A stretch of DNA of 6,753 nucleotides, taken from NCBI GenBank assembly GCA_021159805.1, contig JAGHDT010000231.1:1-6753 (forward strand). Reading direction: 5' to 3'. The stretch's first letter is position 1, and the number at the start of each line of letters is the position of its first letter. Below, piece by piece: positions 1 to 5,316 of the stretch. The DNA comes from Anaerolineae bacterium. Lineage in GTDB: Bacteria > Chloroflexota > Anaerolineae > B4-G1 > SLSP01. The notes beneath the pieces were generated by a model. That model was not told where the DNA came from. It searched no databases and saw only the letters and a program-made list of their open reading frames with translations. The position numbers were made by a program, and so were the translations under genes.

Positions 1-744
1 ACGCCAGGTGTCGAGCACGGCGCGTACCTTGGCGAGCTGCACCGCGACCTCGGCGTACTCGTTCTTGCCGGTGTGGTGCTCGACGCTCCAGTAGCCGTCG
101 TAGCCGGCGTCACGGAGCATCGCCATACTCTCGGTCAACCGTCCCTCGGTGATCTGCCAGGAGATGTGGGTGTGCATAGCGTAGGGCGCTATCTGGGCGT
201 CACCGTCGTTGGACCGGAAGTGAAGCAAAACGCCGAAGCCGGGATGGTCGACGGCCCTGCAGAGCTTGAGCATGTTCTCGGGCGCGACCTCGGTGCCCCA
301 GTGGTTCTCGGGGCCGACTCGGTAGCCGTTGTCGTAGGCGCGCTGAGCGTATTCGCGGTAGCGGCGGACGATCAGGTCGAACTGCTCGTCGCTCCAGAGC
401 TCGCTGCGCCCCCCCGCATCGATGCGAATGCTCTTTGCGCTGAGGACCTCTGCTGCGTGGAGGTGGGCGAGCGCGTTGCGGTAGTGTGTCTCGCGCAGCT
501 CAAGATCGTCCTCCCAGATGTGTGCCTGGTCGACGCAGAGGTTGGCCAGGGCCAGATCGCGCTCCTCGAGCGCGTCTTTGACCTTCGCCAGATAGTCATC
601 GTCGGTGCTGGTGACCATTCCGTTCCAGATATCCGCAGAAGCCAGCTGGTAGCGGTACCGGCAGCTCTCCAGGTAGCCGAATAGGTCCATCTGGCCGCCG
701 CGTAGCAGTCCGTGAAACGCATAGGAAGCGATTGATACTTTCAT
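1..744 (-). CDS. TIM-barrel sugar isomerase/epimerase (AP-endonuclease-2-like fold), C-terminus cut by window edge
   Basis: The frame is open from ATG at 744 to the left edge, giving 248 codons and no stop. It begins MKVSIASYAFHGLL. The protein resembles the xylose-isomerase-like TIM-barrel family of cytosolic sugar and inositol isomerases, epimerases and dehydratases, which usually run to about 260-300 residues, so only a short C-terminal part is probably missing. Candidate metal-site residues are Glu146 in GPENHWG, His191/His193 in MHTHIS and Glu222 in WSVEHH. The segment GYDGYWSVE (about 214-222) is the usual last-strand signature. Where the family normally has an Asp metal ligand (LLLDFGN-like), this protein has LLHFRSN with His175. 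The start is supported by AAAGGTGG about 5 nt upstream. It is the last visible gene of the minus-strand sugar cluster, 229 bp after the Gfo/Idh gene. The fold assignment is fairly secure; substrate and exact reaction are unknown. Confidence 0.83.
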   Translation of the reverse strand, partial: MKVSIASYAFHGLLRGGQMDLFGYLESCRYRYQLASADIWNGMVTSTDDDYLAKVKDALEERDLALANLCVDQAHIWEDDLELRETHYRNALAHLHAAEVLSAKSIRIDAGGRSELWSDEQFDLIVRRYREYAQRAYDNGYRVGPENHWGTEVAPENMLKLCRAVDHPGFGVLLHFRSNDGDAQIAPYAMHTHISWQITEGRLTESMAMLRDAGYDGYWSVEHHTGKNEYAEVAVQLAKVRAVLDTWR

Positions 745-789
745 GAAGCCACCTTTCGTGCAGTTTGGCGCTCGGCGCCTCTGTTGAGC

Positions 790-863
790 CACGATTCACC
801 ATTCACATGCTAACCGTAGCAGGCCTGTCGGCAGTGCTCCTGAATCGTGAATGGTGAATCGTG
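790..863. repeat. Inverted repeat element built of 7-nt units (TGAATSG type)
   Basis: Positions 790-806 and 847-863 are perfect 17-nt inverted copies separated by 40 nt. The right side is a heptamer array in phase: TGAATCG at 841, TGAATGG at 848, TGAATCG at 855, then the degenerate TGAGTTG at 862. The left side carries two inverted units, CGATTCA at 792 and CCATTCA at 799. The loop contains a weaker nested hairpin (AGCA...TGCT). A transcript of either strand could fold into a long stem-loop. It sits between the Gfo/Idh and TIM-barrel genes and overlaps the tail of the decarboxylase-like stub. It could be a miniature mobile element, a REP-like repeat or a transcript-processing or termination structure. 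Confidence 0.8.
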
Positions 864-942
864 AGTTGTGGTGGGAGAAGTAGGGTGCCAGATTGGCCTC
901 GTGGGCTGTCAGCACGCGTTCCCGACTTGTCATCTGGGCCAC
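796..942 (-). pseudogene. 5' stub of a uroporphyrinogen-decarboxylase-like gene
   Basis: Thirty-one nt after the Gfo/Idh stop there is a strong ribosome-binding site, AGGAGGAG at 957-950. It stands 7 nt before a GTG at 942 (or the ATG at 933, in frame). From the ATG the reading starts MTSRERVLTA, which is the characteristic opening of URO-D-superfamily proteins (MTSRERVLxALNHxEPDRVP). After ten residues the match ends abruptly: the expected N-H-x-x-P-D-R-V-P segment is absent in all three frames. The frame then runs through the 790-863 inverted repeat to a TGA at 796-798. I infer an internal or 3' deletion of a once-functional operon gene that left its start signals. The alternative is a genuine 45-48 residue peptide, which seems less likely because the repeat encodes half of it. 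Confidence 0.5.
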
Positions 943-973
943 AGTGAGTCTCCTCCTGTGATGTCGTCGACGC

Positions 974-2092
974 CTAGATCGCCAGGGTGTCCAGTGAGAG
1001 CGGATCGAAGGTCGTCCGCAGTTCCTGGGTCTGCCCTGTCGCCGCGGCGCGGTAGCCGGATTCGATGATGTCGATCACGTGGCGCGCGTGATGTGCCGTC
1101 ACGATGGTGGGTGTATCGTCACGAATCCAGTCGACGAGCTGCATCATATCCTCGAAGACGTGATTCTCCTTCAGTGTGGCGTGGATACCGGACACATGTG
1201 GCTCATGGTCACCGGTGCGCTTCAGATCGACGTCACCGAACTTGGTGCCAGTGATGGTGCCCTGCGTGCCGTAGAAGTTGGGGTAGAACCCCTGTGTCAG
1301 GCCCCCTGCGACGGTGGCGTAGATGATGGCATAGACCGTGTCGCCGAAGTCGATGGAGAGGATGGTTTGATCGTCCATCTCCGTAGTGATCGTCATATCG
1401 TGGTGGACCCGCTCAGGGATGGCAATGCCTGAGAGCGCAGTAATGCGCTTCGCCGGGCCGAGGATACCGGTCAAGTTGTGCAGGACGTAGACGGTCACAT
1501 CGTACTGCGGCCCGCCTCCGGGCTTCTTGAAGTACCAGGTGGGGTCCACGCTGGTGAGAATATCCTCGCCGGTGCGGAACTCTTCGTTGAGGTGGTAGAG
1601 GCCGCTGCCGGCGCTGGTGCCACCGATGGCCCAGGCCAGCCTGCCCAGCTTGCCCTCCAGGATGGTGCGGCGTATGCGTTGGTTGTAGGGGTGGAGCATC
1701 ATGCCCGGCGAGGCCACGATCTTGGTGCCGGCTTTCTCGGCAGCCGCGAGAAGCTCGTCGGCCTCGGCGACGGTGGTGGTCATCGTCTTGTTGAAATGGA
1801 TGTGCTTGCCGGCCTCGATGGCTTGCATGCCTTGCTCAAAGTGCAACCCGATGGGTGAGCACATGGTGACCGCGTTGACGTTAGGATCTGCCAGGAGTTC
1901 CTCGTAGGTCAGGTAGGCTTTGTCGACGCCGTACTTGTCGGCGGCCGCGGCGGCGCGGCCCGCCACCGGGTCACAGACGGCGGCCGGCCACACTCTGTCG
2001 TGGATGTCCTCCTGGCTCAGATGGCTCAGTGCGCCGCGAATGCCGATTGCGCCGGCGCCGACGACGCCCATACCGACTCTGTTGGTGCTCAT
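974..2092 (-). CDS. Gfo/Idh/MocA-family NAD(P)-dependent oxidoreductase
   Basis: A 372-residue protein, normal for the family. An N-terminal Rossmann fold is shown by GVVGAGAIGIRG (9-20, GxGxxG) followed by AVCDPVAGRAAAAADKYG (38-55). The cytosolic family oxidises or reduces sugars, inositols and related polyols with bound NAD(P). The conserved EKP loop is represented by HFNKTMT (99-105), keeping the Lys (102) but replacing Glu and Pro. The substrate-domain signature reads GGGPQYDVTVYVLH (192-205), with Asp198 and a Tyr at the usual His position (202), as in the GGGxxxDxGPYYL subgroup. The ATG at 2092 is preceded by AAAGGA with 8 nt spacing. It lies 123 bp after the SDR gene on the same strand and is followed 31 nt later by the start signals of a lost URO-D-like gene. 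Substrate unknown; dehydrogenase activity is expected but the altered motif leaves doubt. Confidence 0.92.
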   Translation of the reverse strand: MSTNRVGMGVVGAGAIGIRGALSHLSQEDIHDRVWPAAVCDPVAGRAAAAADKYGVDKAYLTYEELLADPNVNAVTMCSPIGLHFEQGMQAIEAGKHIHFNKTMTTTVAEADELLAAAEKAGTKIVASPGMMLHPYNQRIRRTILEGKLGRLAWAIGGTSAGSGLYHLNEEFRTGEDILTSVDPTWYFKKPGGGPQYDVTVYVLHNLTGILGPAKRITALSGIAIPERVHHDMTITTEMDDQTILSIDFGDTVYAIIYATVAGGLTQGFYPNFYGTQGTITGTKFGDVDLKRTGDHEPHVSGIHATLKENHVFEDMMQLVDWIRDDTPTIVTAHHARHVIDIIESGYRAAATGQTQELRTTFDPLSLDTLAI

Positions 2093-2122
2093 ATAGACTG
2101 TCCTTTCATGGAGTAGAATGAA

Positions 2123-2189
2123 CCGCGAATCAACGCGAGTGCACGCGAACTATTGCTCTCTCCTCGCGTGGATTGACGCTCATTCGCGG
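2123..2189. repeat. Inverted array of 10-nt units (CGCGAATNNA type) between SDR and Gfo/Idh genes
   Basis: On the plus strand three decamers follow each other in phase: CGCGAATCAA at 2124, CGCGAGTGCA at 2134 and CGCGAACTAT at 2144. On the minus strand the same pattern runs from 2188 down: CGCGAATGAG, CGTCAATCCA, CGCGA. The outer arms CCGCGAAT (2123-2130) and ATTCGCGG (2182-2189) pair perfectly. ACGCGAG (2133-2139) and CTCGCGT (2163-2169) pair perfectly too; the right arm carries one extra 10-nt unit. The element fills most of the 123-bp gap ahead of the Gfo/Idh gene and would fold in the cotranscript. Confidence 0.72.
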
Positions 2190-2215
2190 CTGTGGGTAAG
2201 TATTGGTCTTCTTGG

Positions 2216-3118
2216 CTACGGCAGATACTCGCGCCAGGATGTCTGCGGAGCCCAGCCGACGGTCTCGCGGAGCTTCTTGTTTGACAGGAGCGACGCGTGT
2301 CCCTCAAGGTCGCGCACGAGTGGGAGCAACTCGGGTTTGTATGTCTCGATGAGTTCTCGCGTGGGCTCCAACGCGGTGGAATCGTCCCCGTTGCAGAAGT
2401 AGGCACCGTGCGGCACAATATCGGCGGCTTTCTCCATCAGCAAGCGCTGTGCTGACGCGACATCCTCGCTGCCGATCCAGCACCAGAGCCAGGGGTTCCA
2501 GCCGGTTACGGGCTTGGCGTTCTCGGCCATCCTGCGGCGACGCTCCTCATTGCAGATGCCGGCGGCGCGAACCACGTGTGTCCGCATGCCGTAGGCGCGC
2601 GTGTAGCTCGCCAGTAACTCCTCCCCAACCAACTTGGAGTAGGAGTAGGAGTCCTCCACATCGGAGGGGTGCGCCTCGTCCACGGGCAGGTAGTGGTAGG
2701 GGAAGGGCGTGTCGCTGATGCGGTAGCCGTGGCCCAGCGCACAGTTGCTGCCGGTCATTACGAAGATGCCGATCTCCGCCGCCAGGGCGGCCTGCAGCAG
2801 GTAGTAGGTGCCCATAATGTTGCTGCGCATGGTTGCGTCGAATGGGATGCCTCGTTCCTCAGCTTGAGCCCGCTGGGTCGGGTGATCAACCGGCCAGGGC
2901 TGTGCAGCGAGGTGCTGGATGGCATCGAACCCGCCGCTCGCCAGCATACGCTGGCAGTCCTCAAAGTTGTTGATATCTCCCTGAACCCAAGGCCAGTTCT
3001 GGATTTCCTTCCCCGGCTTGCGCCGCGAGGAGAGGACCAGATCGTGGCCGGCGGCCTCCAGATCCTTGACGACGAAGGGCCCGAGCCGTCCGCTGACGCC
3101 TGTAACTAGGACTTTCAT
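2216..3118 (-). CDS. NAD(P)-dependent epimerase/dehydratase, extended short-chain dehydrogenase family
   Basis: A 300-residue cytosolic protein of the extended SDR family, which epimerises, dehydrates or oxidises sugars and nucleotide sugars. MKVLVTGVSGRLG gives the cofactor motif TGxxGxxG at 6-13. GDIN (47-50) carries the usual acidic residue near the adenine. HLAAQP (69-74) and the SNIMGTYYLLQAA helix (99-111) are standard. VMTGSN (120-125) supplies the catalytic Ser/Thr region, and Tyr158 and Lys162 form YxxxK. The C-terminal half is short and ends WREYLP, typical of the small sugar-epimerase-like members. The ATG at 3118 has an excellent ribosome-binding site, AAAGGAGG, 6 nt upstream. It lies 109 bp after the aldo/keto reductase gene and 123 bp before Gfo/Idh. 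Whether the substrate is a free sugar acid or a nucleotide sugar is not visible; the catabolic neighbours favour a free sugar derivative. Confidence 0.92.
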   Translation of the reverse strand: MKVLVTGVSGRLGPFVVKDLEAAGHDLVLSSRRKPGKEIQNWPWVQGDINNFEDCQRMLASGGFDAIQHLAAQPWPVDHPTQRAQAEERGIPFDATMRSNIMGTYYLLQAALAAEIGIFVMTGSNCALGHGYRISDTPFPYHYLPVDEAHPSDVEDSYSYSKLVGEELLASYTRAYGMRTHVVRAAGICNEERRRRMAENAKPVTGWNPWLWCWIGSEDVASAQRLLMEKAADIVPHGAYFCNGDDSTALEPTRELIETYKPELLPLVRDLEGHASLLSNKKLRETVGWAPQTSWREYLP

Positions 3119-3180
3119 GTGTTGCCTCCTTTGTTGTGTGAGCTTACTGTGTACATCCGTGTCAGGTCGAGCAGTTCAGC

Positions 3181-3199
3181 TGCAAACCAACAGTTTGCA
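3181..3199. repeat. Perfect hairpin downstream of the aldo/keto reductase gene
   Basis: TGCAAAC (3181-3187) pairs perfectly with GTTTGCA (3193-3199) across a 5-nt loop. It lies in the 109-bp gap between the aldo/keto reductase stop and the SDR start. There is no T-run on either side, so it does not look like an intrinsic terminator. It could be an operator-like dyad or an mRNA stability structure. Confidence 0.5.
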
Positions 3200-3227
3200 C
3201 TACGTCCGAACCAGCTGTGTGGCTGTG

Positions 3228-4244
3228 TCACGTCAACGACGGCATATTCTGCGCGTCGCGGCGGCGTTCCCAGGTGTTGTATTCAAAAGACTCCGGGTAT
3301 CGCGGCGGCAGATGTGAGACCTTGTTCAGCCGCTGCAGGCGTTCGCCCGTCAGCTGCCATCCTGCGGCGCCGACATTGTCGCGCAACTGCTCGACAGTGC
3401 GCACGCCTGTAATGATCGAGGAGACGCCGGGCTGCTCCAACACCCAGCGGAGGGCAACTTGGGCTGGCGTTTTCCCCAGCTCAACCGCGACCTCCAACAG
3501 CGTGGCCAGGGTCTCATCGGCGTTGGGCGCGAAAAAGCGTCCGTGCCACGCCCACTTGTCAGCTGCTCTGGTGCCCGCGATCTCCTGCCCACCGGGCTTG
3601 AACTTGCCGGCGAGGAAGCCGCTGGCAAGCGGCGCCCAGGGTACAATGCCCAGGCCTTTGTTGAGACAGAGCGGCACAAGTTCCTGTTCGATATCGCGCA
3701 CGACCAGGCTGTACTGCGGCTGGTAACAGACGAAGGAGGCGAGCCCGTTGACCTTGCTGGTCCACAGCGCCTCGCTCAGCCGCCAGGCCTCGTAGTTGCT
3801 GCAGGCGATATAGCGCACTTTGCCCTGGTGGACCAGGTCGTCGACGGCGCGCAGCATCTCCTCCAGCGGGGTCTGGATATCGACATGGTGGATATGGAAG
3901 ATATCCACGTAGTCCATCTGGAGCCGCCGCAGGCTGTCTTCGATGGCGTTCATAATGTGCACACGGGACATCCCCGAGTCGTTGGGGCCGGGCCCCATCG
4001 GATTGAAGAACTTGGTCGCGACGATGGCCTGCCGCCGGCGCCCCTTCAATGTGCGTCCCAGAATCTCCTCAGATAGCCCGGAGCCATAGGCGTCGGCCGT
4101 ATCGAAGAAGTTGATCCCGGCATCGAAGGCCAGGTCCACGATACGCCGGGAGTCTGTCTCATCGGTCCTGCGCCCGAAGGTCATAGTGCCCAGGCAGAGC
4201 TCGGACACTTTCAGGCCGCACGATCCAAGATTTCTGTATTCCAT
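3228..4244 (-). CDS. Aldo/keto reductase
   Basis: A 338-residue NADPH-dependent (by family) aldo/keto reductase with a TIM barrel, cytosolic, reducing aldehyde or ketone groups of sugars and similar compounds or catalysing the reverse. It opens MEYRNLGSCGLKVSELCLGT, typical of the family. The catalytic tetrad is visible: Asp48 in FFDTAD, Tyr53 in DAYG, Lys78 in VATKFF and His119 in FHIHH. The C-terminal cofactor motif is IITGVRTVEQLRDN (277-290) with Gly280, Arg282, Gln286 and Asn290. The frame is open back to an ATG at 4388, but 4244 is chosen. There the protein homology begins, and AAAGGAG stands 7 nt upstream; the extra 48 codons would run through repeats and hairpins. It is second in the minus-strand cluster, 298 bp after the cupin and 109 bp before the SDR gene. 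Confidence 0.94.
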   Translation of the reverse strand: MEYRNLGSCGLKVSELCLGTMTFGRRTDETDSRRIVDLAFDAGINFFDTADAYGSGLSEEILGRTLKGRRRQAIVATKFFNPMGPGPNDSGMSRVHIMNAIEDSLRRLQMDYVDIFHIHHVDIQTPLEEMLRAVDDLVHQGKVRYIACSNYEAWRLSEALWTSKVNGLASFVCYQPQYSLVVRDIEQELVPLCLNKGLGIVPWAPLASGFLAGKFKPGGQEIAGTRAADKWAWHGRFFAPNADETLATLLEVAVELGKTPAQVALRWVLEQPGVSSIITGVRTVEQLRDNVGAAGWQLTGERLQRLNKVSHLPPRYPESFEYNTWERRRDAQNMPSLT

Positions 4245-4268
4245 AGGGTGTCTCCTTTCCGAAACGAC

Positions 4269-4292
4269 GGCTGCAGGTTGCACGTTGCAGGT
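4269..4292. repeat. Short tandem array of 7-nt units (TGCAACN on the minus strand)
   Basis: Read on the plus strand the units are GGCTGCA at 4269, GGTTGCA at 4276 and CGTTGCA at 4283, with a broken fourth unit GGTTTTC at 4290. The period is exactly 7 nt. It ends about 10 nt upstream of the ribosome-binding site of the aldo/keto reductase gene, in its 5' leader. Its sequence differs from the heptamers at 841-868 but the design is the same. Confidence 0.6.
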
Positions 4293-4368
4293 TTTCCAGT
4301 GACAAGATGGTTGCGAGTCTGGAACAAGGTTCAGTTGACGCCACTTCGAGAATAGTCCGTTAGCGGCC

Positions 4369-4498
4369 GGGGCCGGTGTCGGCCCCAACTGCGTTGGGCG
4401 CCCGTGCCTCTCTGTTGAGACCTCGACACAAAGACGGGCTCAGGCCTCGACACGGTCGAGGATGACACCGGCCCGAGCAGAGATGCTCGCTGCGAGCA
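4369..4498. repeat. Cluster of four GC-rich hairpins between cupin and aldo/keto reductase genes
   Basis: Four perfect short dyads lie within 130 bp. GGGGCCG at 4369-4375 pairs with 4380-4386 (4-nt loop). CCCAAC at 4384-4389 pairs with 4393-4398 (3-nt loop) and overlaps the first, so the two are mutually exclusive. CCTCGAC at 4445-4451 pairs with 4455-4461 (3-nt loop). TGCTCGC at 4484-4490 mirrors 4492-4498 around one central base. None has a clear T-tract on either side. On the minus strand the group comes after the cupin stop and before the aldo/keto reductase leader. It may terminate, attenuate or protect transcripts, but no gene is seen in this gap. Confidence 0.6.
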
Positions 4499-4542
4499 CG
4501 TTCATCTTGGTCCTGCACGGTGTGCGCAAGCGGCCACGATGT

Positions 4543-4869
4543 CTACTTCGGCAGATATTCCTCCCGCACAGGAGAGAAGACCTCGATGATGACAGTGTCC
4601 TCCAGGACTGTGACTGTGTGCTCAACACCGTCAGGGATGGACCAGCTATCGCCGGGGACGGTGTCGAACTCCTCGTCGTCGATGATGAAGGTGACGTGCC
4701 CGCTGACCATATAGCCGGTCTGCTCGTGCGGGTGGCTGTGGAGCGGGAGCTCGGCGCCTTTGGCCAGGTGGAACTTGCCCATCGAAGTGCGCTCGCCCCA
4801 AGCCAGAGGTTCCATGATGATGCCCGGCAGCAGCTCTCGGGTGACGGCGGTGTCTTGCTTTCTGAACAT
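4543..4869 (-). CDS. Single-domain cupin protein
   Basis: A 108-residue one-domain cupin starting MFRKQDTAVTRELLPGI. Cupin motif 1 is seen as HSHPHEQTGYMVSG (44-57), with His44, His46 and Gln50 (or Glu49) as metal ligands and Gly57. Motif 2 is PGDSWSIPDGVEHTV (72-86), with His84 as the last ligand. Such cytosolic proteins bind a divalent metal and act as small isomerases, dioxygenases or ligand binders in sugar and aromatic metabolism; the substrate is not visible here. The ATG at 4869 is chosen over an in-frame ATG at 4887 because AAGGGG sits about 8 nt ahead of it and the upstream ATG would lie at that site. It is the first gene of the minus-strand cluster, and its leader ends GACACCCTATG, identical to that of the aldo/keto reductase gene. 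Confidence 0.9.
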   Translation of the reverse strand: MFRKQDTAVTRELLPGIIMEPLAWGERTSMGKFHLAKGAELPLHSHPHEQTGYMVSGHVTFIIDDEEFDTVPGDSWSIPDGVEHTVTVLEDTVIIEVFSPVREEYLPK

Positions 4870-4916
4870 AGGGTGTCCCCTTCTCACTTTGACCGACTTG
4901 ACCAGCGCCTACCGAT

Positions 4917-4944
4917 AGGATAGTGCTGTCTGGCCAGGGCGCAA
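4917..4944 (-). promoter_or_regulatory. Weak candidate sigma-70-type promoter for the cupin gene
   Basis: On the minus strand TTGCGC (4944-4939) and TATCCT (4922-4917) are separated by 16 nt and end 47 nt before the cupin ATG. The matches to the consensus are only partial, and position rather than sequence is the better argument. Confidence 0.2.
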
Positions 4945-5000
4945 TTCAGCAGATTCTCAGCGCCGGGTTCTGATCCACCAGGGCGCTGCACGTCTCTCTG

Positions 5001-5072
5001 TCAATCTGGGGCTGTGCTCTTGAAAGGCCTGAGGCTCATCTCAAGGGTTACGTTCTTGATCATCGTCGGCAT
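5001..5072 (-). pseudogene. Possible 5' stub of a lost gene (TLEMSLRPFK start)
   Basis: From ATG 5072 (or the in-frame ATG 5063) the frame reads MPTMIKNVTLEMSLRPFK and stops after 23 codons at 5001-5003. VTLEMSLRPFK resembles, from memory, the conserved N-terminus (TLEMSLKPF) of a large uncharacterised bacterial family; I cannot confirm this without a search. No continuation of such a protein is found in any frame between the stop and the cupin gene, so most of it would be deleted. No convincing ribosome-binding site is visible. It lies upstream of the cupin on the same strand, as the URO-D-like stub lies upstream of the TIM-barrel gene. It could also be chance. Confidence 0.33.
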
Positions 5073-5270
5073 TGTATCTCGATTCTGTTGGATGGGGTTC
5101 GCTGTGGGGAGTGTACTGCCATATGCAAGAATCACACATCCTGTGCTGTTCCGGTGGTCCATTTCCTGTAGAATCACAACCAGTCTGATGTAGAACCGGC
5201 CAGACTCCGGTCGTATGGGCACTGCCAAGTTTCTCTAGTCCTGGCCTGCTCCTTCCCATTGCATTCTCAC

Positions 5271-5302
5271 CTTTTCGCTTTCTCGCTCATTTGCTTTCTC
5301 GT
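5271..5302. repeat. Octamer array, left copy, upstream of the methyltransferase
   Basis: Four degenerate 8-nt units in phase: CTTTTCGC at 5271, TTTCTCGC at 5279, TCATTTGC at 5287 and TTTCTCGT at 5295. They end two bases before the ATG at 5305 that was rejected as the methyltransferase start. The array is the inverted counterpart of 6026-6049: 5270-5280 matches the complement of 6032-6042 in all 11 bases, and 5262-5280 matches 6032-6050 in 17 of 19. Confidence 0.65.
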
Positions 5303-5316
5303 CTATGGGGGTAAGT

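Larger units (their letters stand above)
4870..5316. other. 447-bp divergent intergenic region between cupin and methyltransferase
   Basis: No complete gene is seen on either strand. It must hold the promoters for the cupin (leftward) and the methyltransferase (rightward), but no strong consensus promoter is visible. It contains a likely gene stub near 5001-5072, a small dyad ACCGG/CCGGT at 5195-5211 with a 7-nt loop, and the octamer array at 5271-5302 just before the methyltransferase. Confidence 0.6.

Noticed and set aside
790..868. Micro-arrays considered as CRISPR
   Set aside because: Units are 7-10 nt, directly adjoining and without spacers; no cas-like gene is present.
4245..4388. N-terminal extension of the aldo/keto reductase to an ATG at 4388
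   Set aside because: It lacks family similarity, runs through the heptamer array and a GC-rich hairpin, and the ATG at 4244 has a strong ribosome-binding site where the family's homology begins.
4440..4505. 21-codon minus-strand frame starting MNVLAASISARAGV, with AGGA upstream, considered as a third gene stub
   Set aside because: No family resemblance, and most of it is explained by two palindromes (4445-4461 and 4484-4498).
2216..4563. Similar ends of the SDR (REYLP) and cupin (EEYLPK) proteins, with similar DNA (TATCTGCCG)
   Set aside because: The match is only about nine bases and the proteins are unrelated; chance is sufficient.
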